Source: Larimichthys crocea
Taxonomy: Eukaryota; Chordata; Actinopteri; Sciaenidae
NCBI RefSeq assembly: GCF_000972845.2
Contig: NC_040033.1
Location: 1,974,344-2,038,343 of the forward strand
Reading direction: 5' to 3'
Length of the DNA stretch: 64,000 bases
The number at the start of each line of letters is the position of its first letter. The first letter of the stretch is position 1. A program made the translations under genes and the position numbers. Positions 38,027 through 50,300 of the stretch are shown here, piece by piece. The notes beneath the pieces were generated by a model. The model searched no databases. It was not told the origin of the DNA and saw only the letters and a program-made list of their open reading frames with translations.

Positions 38027-38653
38027 GACAACGTTCACCTGATTACACGACAACATAACAACTGAATCATTTTAAATCTGTTATTTTATGGTAGAAAAGT
38101 TACACAGTGTTACTTTAAAAAGGGGAAAGTACTGATGCTGAAATACCAACAAGGTCCATTATTGTGAGCATTTTCCTGCAGTTCAATATATAATTAGCAA
38201 GCATTTAAGTTGCTCTGAAGACAGATCAGCAAAAACTCCTTGAACTTCTCCGGGGAGGATTCTACACTGCGGCTGCTGGGAGAGATAATGGTCGTGACAA
38301 TTTCTTTGAACAGCACCCAGGAGTCTTTACCAAGAAAGCAGCAATGACTGTCACTCTGGAGTTTTTTACTTAGCTGCTTTCAGATAACTCGCTTGCTTTT
38401 CATCTTTCTCGCAGATGGTTTTTCATCTTGCCACGGAAGAGCTTTTAGTCCGGGCGCTATCAACGTCGTCTTCTATGCATCGTAACCAAAAGATACCTCT
38501 GGGTTGAATGAGTCAGTTAAGATAGAGATTTACAGCAGTTCTCTCGTCACACATTACACAATACAAAGTGCATTTCTTCACATAATGATAATAACATTCT
38601 TTCAATTTTGTATTTGGGGGAAAAGCTTACAAGAAAGTTTTATAACTAGGTTC

Positions 38654-39120
38654 AGGAACAAGGACCACGCCTCGAACTCTTCCCATATCCGTGTCACAAG
38701 TACTTAAACACTCCTTTCTTCCTTCACGTCCTCTTCGACTCAGTTTTCACATCGCTCCCCCCAAAAAAACCCTCTTTTCTTTTTGTTATCTCTCTTTTCT
38801 CTTCTCTCCACAGGGAGCTATGGAGAGATGGTTCCCCCACCCAGAGTCTCAACCCTCAGGTTCCATCAACTCTTCCCAATGCCGGTCAACCTCCATCCAC
38901 CAACAACCCTGTATTCTTCTCCCTTCGAATCTCCATCCTTTCATCCATTCGACTCTCATCGCTTCTTACCTACGACTCTCCATCCCTTCATCCCTGATCC
39001 TTCGACCTTATCCCTTCATCGCTCCATCCCTTCGACCTTATCCCTTCATCGCTCCATCCCTTCGACCATCCAACCCGACTTACCTACGACCCTCATCCCT
39101 TCATCCTTTCGACCCTCACC
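38654..39120 (+). repeat. Pyrimidine-rich repeat family E, copy outside the inverted repeat
   Basis: It shares CACAAGTACTTAAACAC, CTCTTTTCTTTTTGTTATC and the CTCCATCCACCAA region with 46888-47257 in the left arm and 59500-59850 in the right arm. The plus-strand 182-residue frame (38691-39239) is rich in Ser, Pro, Phe and Leu because of CT-rich repeats, and is not a credible protein. Confidence 0.65.
39001..39060 (+). repeat. Two perfect copies of a 30-bp unit
   Basis: The unit starts TTCGACCTTATCCCTTCATC and ends GCTCCATCCC. It is present twice exactly, with partial diverged copies on both sides (38960-39000 and 39061-39110). It is a minisatellite within the pyrimidine-rich repeat. Confidence 0.9.
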
Positions 39121-39829
39121 GTTTCCTTTCATTCTTGTCATCGTTTCACTTACAGCATTCCATAATAGATCCAGTTTCAATAACACCGAGATCACTTAAC
39201 CCTCTCGACCGCAGAGCGCCCATTCAACAAACACTATAAGATCGTGTAACATTGCGTTGTGAGGGGGATACTGACTCACCGTGCATAGTGGAAAGAGACA
39301 AAGTCACTGTGAGTGTTTTGCTCACATCACATCACATAATCGCCATAAATGAACAGCAGGACTTAACCAGCTCTCAATGCGGGCTCTTTTCCAGGAGACA
39401 GACTACTGAAGAGTCAGCAGGGGTCACGGTGACTTTTCCACAGATAAATGCGGTGATTTTTTCCCCATTATGTAGCAGTACTGTCTTAAAATCGAGAAAC
39501 AGCTACTTTGAAATTTAAAATTGTTAAAAAGTTACAAATGCCACAAATTTTGGGTCAAATTAAAGACGAAGTAGTAATGCATGTCTACCTCATCTACACA
39601 CTATTTGTTGTATTACTTATCTTGCTCTTGTGGTGTTTTTTATATCACTGGATTGACCTCTCATGTACTGTTATATTAAAAAATACAAGTTATATAATCC
39701 TGCTGATTGTGTTTCTAGTAGCAACCCCTGCCTGACACGGCTCCATAGCAGGTTTTCTATATTTCTATATTTACATATGTCCTTGGTGGAAGATCATCTG
39801 TAGATAAGATGTCAGATGCTCAAGTCCTG

Positions 39830-40125
39830 CTTCAGTGAATCAACTTTAGGCCACGCTCTTCCTCTGCACACAAAGAAATCCATGTTTTCATCTCCCCCAG
39901 GTTTGATTATTGCATTGCACTCTATTCAGCTATGAGCAGCTGTTAATATCCAAAGACAGAATGCTTATTACAAAACACAGCTGCCGGGATTTTAACACGC
40001 AGTAAGAGAAGAGACCTGATCTTTGCTACCCTGTTCACTGTTCACCAGTGAGGTTCAGAATTTATTTCTTTTAAAGGTTTCTGAAAAGGTCTGGCTCCAA
40101 CCCACATGTTTGGCTTGTTAATCTT
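39830..40125 (+). mobile_element. Degenerate LINE reverse-transcriptase C-terminal fragment
   Basis: Conceptual translation gives SRFDYCIALYS followed, in changing frames with stops, by sequence resembling the L2/jockey-type tail (QNAA-R-L, KR, LFTVH, GLAPTH). These correspond to the SRLDYCN-LYSGL to HWLPV-RI-FK region of many fish LINEs. Several stops and shifts make it a relic. It runs directly into the repeat at 40126-40259 and the N gap. Confidence 0.7.
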
Positions 40126-40259
40126 CTATGAGATTGATCGCAGCTTGACATCCACCAGCAGGACCTTACTGATGGTTCCAACATCTCACCTGACTTGTAA
40201 TTAGGTGAATGGTGGTCCGGATTCAATCACCTGCGATAATAATGCACACCACCAACTAT
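40126..40259 (+). repeat. Family A copy that ends exactly at the N gap
   Basis: Nearly identical to 53323-53484 of the spacer: three mismatches by eye and a 29-bp deletion after GGTGAATGGTG. It starts CTATGAGATTGATCGCAGC and ends ACCACCAACTAT, where the N run begins. The last base is homologous to 53484, the base just before the right arm. Confidence 0.85.
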
Positions 40260-40269
40260 NNNNNNNNNN
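40260..40269. other. Assembly gap of 10 N
   Basis: Ten N separate a family A repeat copy from unrelated sequence starting TTGGCGATAGACTG. The fixed length of ten, as at 4257, suggests a placeholder and not a measured gap. Confidence 1.
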
Positions 40270-42987
40270 TTGGCGATAGACTGCGACAAGCACAATTAAC
40301 AAACGGCGTTAGATAAGTCAAACACATGAGCATCGGGCAGGGAGACAGTCAGGCAAATTCACGACAGAACAGGGGCCGCATGCACAAGCAAAGCAAGAGA
40401 AAGACAGCACGTGACAAGAGGTGGAACAGCTGCCTGGCAAGTGGCGTCACGTGTGGAAGTTGCGGCACTAATGTCAGATGCAAAAGGGGATGATTGTTAA
40501 GGTTGTCCTGAGTTTAGTAATGTTGGGTCGTCCAGAGATGGAAGAGAGACCTCGAACCGTGGTTAGGAACTCGTAATCGGCGTTTTCTGAGCGGCCTTCA
40601 AGGTCAACAAAAATGATAGCTAGGCAACCAAACTGAAAGATATAAAGTTACGCCAGAAGCCATCCTGTCAAACCCGCCAGAGTGAAGCTGGGCAGCTACC
40701 TGTGATCCGAGATCCCCCACTCTTCAAGAAGTGGGTCAGAGCGTTTGTACCACGCTGCAGAGGAACGTGGCAGCAGAGGACGACTGGTCATCCTGGCAAC
40801 GCACGTGTGCCAGCGTTCTCCTGAGATAACCCCACAGTGGGACCATTAAGGCTGCGGAAATGCTCTGACCGAACCCTAACTCAGAACTGTTGGTTGCAAA
40901 CCCACCGTATTGTTGCACATAAACTACTGTATTGTATCCATCTAAGCACATTTGTCCTCCAATCCTCTTAGGTGATAGCATTGTGTCCAAAAACGTCAAA
41001 TGGAATTGAACAGAGCTCATTATGGTCGACACAACATTGTCGATGTCCAACGATGAAGACCATGGATAAGTGCCTCGTTAATAACTGAAAAGAAATCTAA
41101 TTAAAAATACGCACCATTACCTAAGTTGCCCCATTTCAGGAATATGATAGATTGCTGTGATGCTGAATTTAAGCTTTGTGAACCGCAAATCTTTATATGT
41201 TAAACTGCCTCCAAAACGCACATGGCATCACGCACAACAACAATATTAGTCTCCCCACCCTCTCAGACATAAAAAAAAAAAAGCAATAGTATATAATGAT
41301 TCACTAAAATCTCCAACACCTGAAAACCGCTTTTGAGTGTAAAATTTCCCCTCATGGGCTGGAGAAACGTTTTCACAGTTCAGGGCTGCCTATTATACAT
41401 GTATAGCTAATGGAAGCAGCTTTTTTGTATGAATACGTTCAGTCCTTAATATGTATTTAGTGCATAGCCAAAGGATTGACATAGTGACTCAGAAACCTCC
41501 TGGTACATTTGTCCAACAACACAAAAAAAAAACGAATGTACCTATTTTAAATCTGCCCTAATTGGACCTGTCCAAAGCTGAACTGATCTCGGCTTAGGTG
41601 TAGGGTTCGAGTGGGATTGATGTTTCAGAGTGAATCTATTATTTTTGAACAACTTGAAGTTTTCAGTTCAACTTTGGCAAATCTTCACATGCAAATTTGT
41701 TTGTTTGACAGTCCTGATCTTGTTGGGACAGAAAAGCTGGGGCCAAACAATGTTATATAATTTTTGTGGGGGTAGAATCAAGAAAGATATTGTTCAAATA
41801 ACTGGCCAAAACAAACAACAAAAAAACATGTATTTTTTGAGGAAGTAGTTACTTCAATGTCAGAATCAGTCTAAACAAAACACAATGTATTAAGCAAAAG
41901 CCAACACTGCGCGAATTCAGACAAAAAGATTCATGCATTAGTGCAGTTTGATAAAAGCTCCCTCCACTTGTTTACTAATCAAAATGTAAATGTCAAGTGA
42001 ATGAAAGCATCTTTTGGCACTTTGCCTTCTGTAATATAGACGCAACTTTATTTTCCATTTAGAGGGAATAAAAATAAAAGTAAATACCGAGTCCTATCAA
42101 GCTAATCGTGGGTTCTAATATTTAAGCTATTTTATTCCCATATCTTAAGTTGACTTTTTGGTTAAATGGATACAAGTGTAAAATAATTCTACATTTTATA
42201 CCTTTTTCTTATGATCCTATTGCACACTGTTGGGAAGTAATGAGAAGTATCGGGGTCCAAATTCTACATTAGGCACTTTTATAGTTTTATAATGTCGTCA
42301 AAAAACTTTATGCATTATGCACAACTGATGGGTCCCTCTGCAGGAAAACCGAGACAGAGGCGCTTTAATAAGAGGCTCCATGCTAAAAAAGGACAAATAT
42401 CAATGCAGCATCAATCTAGAGAAGACAGTGACGAGATACACCCACCACACTACAACCAACGACCACCACGATACTGTCTCATTACAGAGACAGGACTTGT
42501 GCCCACATTTAACATAGGATTATCTTTTTTACACTTCATGAGCTGGTGATGTGAGGCAATGTGATTAATGGAAATCAAATACTACTACCACGTAAAATGT
42601 ACAACGCTCTAAGGCAATAAAGTAATCCTTTTGATTGAAGGCCCTTTACATCATTTAGACTTATTCTGTGTCTCCGGGTGGAGGCTCATGACAACTGAGG
42701 AAAAAAATCCAGCGGGAATCTGGCGTATCAATGGTCCCCAGAGGAATCATTTCACGGTTGAGAGTGTGAGCCAGTGTCAGTGCTCTTTCTGTGGAGGTTT
42801 TAGTTTCATGTACAAAAAGACGAAGGTATGAATATCGTGTTGAACATTTTTATTTTTGTGCCTCTTTCTTTTGGTTATCAATCATTTCCTGCTGCTGCTT
42901 TTCCAATCTTCTTTTTAAAATGGTTCACCTTTTGGTCCCTTGACCTCGCTTATTCGGGGCTCACCGGTGGCTCAACAGCAGCTCTCG
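40270..42987. other. Unique-looking sequence between the N gap and the provable left arm
   Basis: The first 800 bp are less AT-rich than the surroundings. A 104-residue minus-strand frame (40736-41050) has no motif I recognise. An A run lies at 41270-41281. Part or all of this interval could belong to the left arm, since its partner would lie beyond the window end. Confidence 0.5.
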
Positions 42988-43789
42988 CGGTCAGACGATT
43001 GTTCCACAGTTGAAAACTGAGTGGGTTTCAGTCGGGAGAGTAGTTTCGGAAATAATAGTGCCCATTGGTGCACTTCAACCGTGGATCCATCAAATATCTC
43101 ATCCATTTACTAAAAGGACACAATGGATTTTAAGTCCAAATCAGCGGTCAATGTGGAATTTTCACAAGATTAACACAGGATAGTTTTCTATGTATATATG
43201 AGCAAAACTGTTCCGAGTAAACTTCTCAGGTATTTTGCTGTCTCCTTTTCTTATGTTTCATTTGTGGATGTGTTATTCTTGGGAATTAAAACTTGATTTT
43301 GGTGAATGGACGCATTACTTGTACCTTGGGTACTACTGTCTTTCTAATTTTTGTTTTGAGGTGGTTGGGTGCATGCAGTCTACATGGACACTGACTGTGG
43401 CAACTCCTATCCTTGGAGTATTTTGCCTAATTCTTTTATAATTTTTTGACTCTGAAGGCTACAAATCAATCACTATGCTCCAGTCTTCTAAACTCAAGGC
43501 TCTGTGCACAGCTGCATCTCTTGATATTCGCAGGCCTCAGCGTGTACTTTGTTTTAGTACTAATTAGCAGAGGTTACCGTGTAACAAGCCGAACTATGAT
43601 ATAACATGGTCACTGTGGGTATGTTAGAAGGCTGATGTTCAAAGTACAATGGCTGCCAAACGCCTGGTTTGACTAAATGCATGTACTTGCTATTTTGAGT
43701 ACATAAGTGCATCACAATGTCAATTATGAAAAATGTACTGTGAGTACCCAATGGTGGTGTGTCAAAAAGGTGTGGTTATCTAAGGTCCA

Positions 43790-44050
43790 ATAGAAAAACA
43801 CAAATACAGGCAACAGTACAAATCCGGAAGCAAAAAATCGTGGTCAGAAAAAACAGGCTTGAGGTCGAAGATCAGGTAACAAAGGTCAAGAATACTAGAC
43901 AAGAGACGCTGTACAGACAGACGAACTGGCGACAAACAAAGGAGCACAGAGATAAATAGAGGGAAAAGGAAGGCACAGGTGAAAACACATGAGGTAGGCA
44001 GGTAATCAGGCCTAGACCTAGAAAGACAAGACAGGAGGATAACAGATAAC
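43790..44050 (-). repeat. Retroelement-like terminal repeat fragment, left arm
   Basis: The minus strand contains GACCACGATTTTTTGC, TGTACTGTTGCCTGTATTTG and CCTGCCTACCTCATGTG, typical of abundant fish LTR-like repeats. It is the mirror of 62800-63070. It stops before the AAACCTTTTT / CACCTTCGTCTCC end seen in the right arm. Confidence 0.45.
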
Positions 44051-46887
44051 ATGAAAGTTCCAGAAATGCATAACCTTGATTTTCTTGCCCTCGTAGCTCC
44101 CGTGACTCGATGTGCACCAGTTGCTGACAGGTCAGCAGCTTTGCTTCAATTTAAATTAGTTTTTTTAGTGAGGTCCTATTTCTTCCAAGAAATAATATTT
44201 CACCTTGTGTACCTTGTACTTGGACGTGAATGGGTTGACAAGTTCTCTCAAGTGTAATTTGCAGGTAAGACTCAAAGTAACACCCCTGAGAGCATTAACC
44301 GGATAAAATTATCAGAAACAATACCAGGCGGAATAGGGGTAAATTAAACCAAGAACTGAGTATAGAGTCACCACAGAGCACCTGGATACATGTAAATGAA
44401 TTTCCTCCATCGGGTTTTCTTTCTTGCTGAAGTCATTAAACACCAATAATACATTAGAGACTCTTGTAGCAGCTTTTACTGACAAAACTGCTGTCAAGTT
44501 TCTCCACGTGTGACCTTAAAGGTGCTTTTGCAAAACCTGTAGATTATCGCATGCGTCAGCCACAAAGGGCAAAGAAAAGATGTGATTCATTTTCCTTGAA
44601 CTTCTTCCATTTCAAAGGTACATTTCATTTGAAGAAGATCCCGGGGAAATAAAAGCAAACACACATGATCGCTGGATGTGCGTTTTTATCTGTGGACAAT
44701 AGATGTGAGTATAGCCTGCTCTTTTTCCTCCATGCGGCCTCTCATTAGGACCATCTTTTGTATATATCACAGTAATTCTTGGATGAGCAAAGCGTGCTCT
44801 CCATGGTAATATGCCCGTGCTGGTCACTGTGGTAGGAGTTATTACAAAATATTACTAAATTACACCCGACCTATTTAACATACAGAGCCAAAGCCCCCAG
44901 AAAAATAAATTAATTAGGACACTGGGTAATCAGCGCCCTTTCCTCTGCGTTTGATACTTAGTCACACAGTCTCATTTGCTAGGCTGGCCATAAAGATGGC
45001 TAAGTGGACAATATCAGAGAGCCTCTGTCACATCTCATTATTTTATTAACACAAAAGACCATCCCAACACCTTGTTCATTATTTGTCCATCTTACTATTG
45101 TTTTTACTCAGCTTGTCCTCGCTTTGCTTCGCCCTGTTAAACTGTCAAAGATCTTGCTGCTGCGCGGCCGGCCCCAGTCCCCGAGAGGAAAGCTTGATAG
45201 ATGGAGATTGATCATTTATAGATTCCAGACGAAGAATCAGCAATAAACCAAGCGTCTCCTTACAGATGTGCAAAAACAAACGTTGATTTTGGCATTTTTC
45301 TTTGGTGGATGGAAGTCCACAGAGGTGGAGTTGCTGTGTCACCAGTTGACCTGCATGTTCTGGTTTTTATTTGCTGTATAAACAGTTTCTCTGTACCTAA
45401 CATCCAACAGAAACAAAAGCTGTTGTCTCCAGTTAAGACGGATGAAGGAGCAAGCGAAGCCCTCAATCAGCAGCAGACAGCAGGGGCGGACTCAAATGGA
45501 GATCCACCGATGCTGACTCACGCATGATCCGTCAACTCCTCGTTGATGCCCTGAGACCAGACAGGTCACCCATCCTGTCATGGTGGAGTCTACAGGCTGA
45601 ACAGACAACACTGGTCTGGGGGCGGTAATAGAGGACAGCAAAACCCTTACCTCAGCCAGAGAGAGCTGGTCCGCCTCTGGGAAGCACCTGCACACACTGA
45701 ATTGTTCATATATTGTTTTATACTTAATGCATATGAGGTTATCAGTTTAGTTACGTAAATCTTCTGAAATACAGCTTTTCTGTCCTTCCCTCTTTAATTT
45801 GGTCTCTACAGAGCGTTTGTGGAGGTCAAAGAAAGAAAAGAAAGGAAAGATCCTGGCTGGGTTTAACCAGAGTTCAAGAACCTGCAGGGGAATAGTCCAC
45901 AAATGCTGTGAATTTATATGAATTATATGAAAGTCAATGCGAGTGACGTGGTGCTGGGGAGTCGGCACAGCAGTCGTCATTCTTGACCCTACCAAAGTGA
46001 GGAATATCATCGTCACCACAGCACAGTCAGGTGTCAGGCTAAAGTTTCCGCTTCTTCGTTCTTTCAATTTCTGATCTGACCCTCCCTCCTTTGTCTCTTT
46101 GCTGTCAACGGTGTCTGATCCTCCAGCTGAAAAGATTCAGTTCACCCGCTTGGAGAAGGTGGAGAGCCTTATCATTTCGTCAAGGGTGCTGCTGGTGGAA
46201 TCGTGACAGCAGCATCACAGAAAGGACTTTTACTGCCAAATGCTTACTGAAATAGGATGGTACCTACATGTGTGGTTCCCACTATGAACCAATTAGGAGA
46301 GGAGGTGTGGCAGGACGATGACCCCAATCAAGGAGAGGGGGTTTAGGGTTAGGGACTCACACATCACCCAAACAAACCCAACTGGAGATGGTTTTGTGCT
46401 CCATGGGAACCCTTCAAGACTGTTGACGCAACTCATAAGCAGATTGAAAGAACGAGTCATTGAAGCAAAAGGGGTGTCCTAATCAAAATTTAAACTTCAT
46501 CATGTGTTATTTAAGTTTATGCCTGATTGGCATCCTCGGCTGCCCTTTAAAACATTGTTTCTTTCTCAGCAGTTTAAAGACTCATGGAGGAGGAGCACCA
46601 ACCACTGTTTCCTCGCTCCATAAACACTTCATTTGTTTTCTTGCCAAAATATCTAGATTAGCGACTACCGCATTATTACACATTTCATGGTTCAGCACTG
46701 GTGCAGGGTTATTAGCGCAGAAATAAAGTCTGCAGATGTGCAAAAATAATTAGTACTAAGCCCGAGAAGACTTCATACAAACACACACACACAATCCTGC
46801 AGCGGGAAATGCTTCTCGAGAATAAAATGTGCGTTAATAGAAAAAAACACAACAACTAATGAACCATTACTGTTTTTTTTGTGGCCT

Positions 46888-47310
46888 CTGAGGAAGTCAA
46901 GGAGCCAGCCTCGAACTCACCCATTTGTTTCACAAGTACTTAAACACCTTTCCATTCACTCCTCTTCGACTTCGAGTTTTCACACTCCCTCCCCCTCCAA
47001 AACCCTCTTTCCTTTTTGTTATCGCTGTCTCTCTCTCTTCATCCATACACAGGAACACAGAGGCTCTAAAATACAGAGCTACAGAGAAACGTCTCGTCCT
47101 CCCAGGGTCCATCCAGTCTTCCCGATACCGGTCAAACCCCATCCACCAAAGACCCTGTTTTCTCCCCCTTTATCCCTTCGACCCTCACCCCTTCTTCTCT
47201 CCTACAGGACATCATCTCGGTGCATCCTTTTCCATCACTTGCAATAAATCCGTCTAAACTTAAATCTATATTGGCGTGGTCCTTGTTATTTGGCGTCCCA
47301 TTCATGATTA
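46888..47310 (+). repeat. Family E copy in the left arm, possibly LTR-like
   Basis: The pyrimidine-rich part is followed by CACTTGCAATAAATCCG and then GGCGTGGTCCTTGTTATTTG, with TTTGGCGTCCCATTC after it. An AATAAA signal near the end followed by TGGCGTCCC could be an LTR end next to a primer-binding site. No LTR partner or pol gene was seen, so this is only a suggestion. The right arm lacks about 70 bp of it. Confidence 0.45.
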
Positions 47311-50300
47311 GGAAGAAGATTGACTGCAAGAGTCAGTGTTGGTTTATTCTACCTTTATCTTATTAATATACATGCACTGACAACCTTTGTGTCATTAGAC
47401 TTGGTTTGTGATTTGTTGCCCTATTCATGTAGTAAAATGCATCAATACACGCTGCAAAACATCGGTGAACAACATTGTGCATGGCTGCCCTTTAGAGGGT
47501 TTAAAGTGTGTCTGTGCGTGGGTGTTCGACATGCTGCATCAGCCCTGCTAGGCTGATGGCTACTAACCAGCTCAGTGCAAATAAGTTAGAACAGAAAACA
47601 CTGGATGTGTGGTGCTGAAACATAATGTTGGAGACACTGAAAAGCAAATTACCTCTGATGTATTAAAATTAAAATCTGCCAGTGGTCCTTGAGTCAAATT
47701 AACACTTGAAACTGAAAAGCAGAAATGATCTGTCTTGTGATTTATGTGACAATTTCTTACCAACAGATTGCTTCACTGTGCAACACAAAAAACAGGCACC
47801 GTGTGGGCCTCTATTAAAGCTAATTACGCAGCTGCAGCAGAGGTGGACTGCGTTGCCATTTGCTGGGTTATGAAACAGCCTTATCAGATGCCATTAATTT
47901 TCTGTGACTGCACAATAGTGGAAAACGTGTTTAGGAAAGCATGCTGCAGCTTTCACCGCCGTGTTGATCTGCGCCTCCGAAAACATCAAGATCGGATTTG
48001 GTGTCATGAACCGCTCTGATGGGTGAAATTGCAGGAATTTGCCTTAATCTCCACGTCTGGCATCTTTCACCGAATCGGAGACACAACAAACTCTAATTCT
48101 TCTAACTCTTGATGTTGTTGTCGCTGATCAGGGCAGTCTAACCCAGCTGAAATATAAATATATATACTAACGAAATACACAAATGACTCATCTCTGAAGG
48201 GGTCAGTTCCGAGAGAAAGATTTCAATAATAATGTGCGTCAGAGTTCGGTCGGATCATGCCGTCGCTGCATTGGGCCATTCTCCTCCCATTTCAGCGATT
48301 GCTCTTACTGCCAGATTGTAATAGCTGAAATCATTCAGCTAAATCATGTGATCTTAGAACCTTTAACGCCTGCCGTGCCTTCTGGATGCATCAGGTTAAA
48401 TTTGGAAAAGTTTTTATACAGTTGTATGTGCACATGTTCTAGCCTGTGGGAGAAATCCTTACTTATAGTTTTCTATATGCAACCGCTTCAGAGACGGCGT
48501 ATGAAAATCTGGAGGGAATAAACAGCACCGGACTCAAACAATCACCGACTGCAGAAAAGCAAGTTGTACATGTAGGTCTTCAAAGAAAACACAGTTTAGG
48601 AGGTATGACACCTTCCCCTCTTTTCTTACTGTTTATATTATCCATCAGTGGTTACCTTGGCAACAGAAACTCTTCCTGGGGTCCATAACCCAACATGTGA
48701 GTCTGCACATGATGCATAATATGACTACAGTTAAATCCCCCAATAGGACGCTCACTTTTACACCAGGCACTTAAAGTAACGTAAAAGATATATAAAGACT
48801 CTGAAACTTAGAAATTCATGCAAAGGCAGGTATATGTGGCAAATACTCTTTATGGTGGCAGATGAGGGTGAATGAGGAGTCTCACATCCTGAGGACAGAA
48901 GCTGCTCTGTGGACTGTTGGTGCAGCAGCCGATGCTTCTGTAGGCATGTATTTCTTTAAGGCAGCCGGTAAACAAGCTGCGCTGCTGGGTGGGAGTTATC
49001 ATTCAGCATTTGGCTCCTACAGAGCGCTTCGTCCTTGGCCGTACGTGAACCATGCCATTAATCTCACGCTGGTTTAAGTGAGTTGAAAATGACGGTGTCA
49101 CACACGTCTGTGCACCAATCAGGATTTAGAAAGACTTTTTTTTTTTTTTTAGATGTTACCAGGCAACGTTCAATCAACTCTGATCAATCACATCCACAGA
49201 GTCGAGAGGAGGAACAGATTTTTGATGTATTAAACCATTTCTGTTATCTTCAATGCAAACTTCAGGTGATTTAGAACAAAACTAAACTAACAATATCACC
49301 ATGAAACTCCCCCAGATGAAGAAGAACAAGTTTTCTAAAATGTTATGTTTAAAAATGCAAATGAGCCTCAATCTAAAGCTAAATAAGCAAAGTCTGGATG
49401 TTTTGCACATGTTTTTGCCCAGGTACTTCAGCTGACTGGTGTTTGACGACGCCTCAACAAAGCATCACTTTTAAATAGGGGAGTATGGCTGTAATCTTGT
49501 AGACTTTAACTACGTCTTTAACATTCAAAGACACATGCATTATCGCCACAGTCTGCAGCTCCATTCAGCTTTGCAGACATTTATAGCGAGTGTGGCTTCA
49601 CTCTCATCCTTCTCAAAGCAGGCAGATGTTTTCAGATTAAAACCCATCACCATAGAGACCAAAAACGTGATAAAACTGAGTAAATACTGGATTTACATTC
49701 ACCAGCTTTGTCAGAAACGTTGCCGTGTACCTGCTGGATGCAGCTTTGCTTACAGCTCCACCACATCAACCCAAAATGCAATAACATGTAATGTATTGTT
49801 CATAACTTATGGCCGAAAATACTCAGGTATTGTGTGTGTGGCTGCTGCAGTCACGAACGTGCCACCTTGGCTGCTGTGTCACCACTGACGACCACAGAAA
49901 CCACACTGAGGGGAATATGACACGATTCGCTGGTGTTTTAAATTTCAACAATCGCAGCAGCTTCGTCTTCAAAGTTTGATTAGCTGTCGGGAACTCTGAC
50001 AGTTTCTCTCACAGCTGAGTGCTCGTCATGCTGCTCAAGAATATGAAGCTCCCTCTAAGCAAGTACGGGGCGAAAGAAAGAATGTCTGTAAGTACAACTC
50101 AGACTACAGAGACTGCTGTAGCCACGTTTTTCTCCCGGATATTCAGGTCTGTGGGCAAAATGCATTTCTATGCATTCAAAGCACCGTCCGTCTTAAGAAC
50201 ATCTCGTGTCCGTGATTAATTCATATATTGTTGTTTGGCGTGTTTCTGATTCGAAACAGATATCTTTATGATGGTTGCATTACACACAAGTATTTTCAAA

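Noticed and set aside
38691..39239. 182-residue Ser/Pro/Leu-rich frame
   Set aside because: Produced by pyrimidine-rich repeats including a 30-bp tandem unit (a multiple of three). It is shared with noncoding repeat copies in the arms.
40736..41050. 104-residue minus-strand frame as a gene
   Set aside because: No recognisable domain or signal. It lies in unassigned sequence next to an assembly gap and was kept only as a note in the interval description.
45145..45345. GC-rich NotI/FseI-like patch (GCGGCCGGCC) as a CpG-island promoter
   Set aside because: Only about ten bases long, not preserved in the mirrored arm (61620-61640), and no coding exon nearby.
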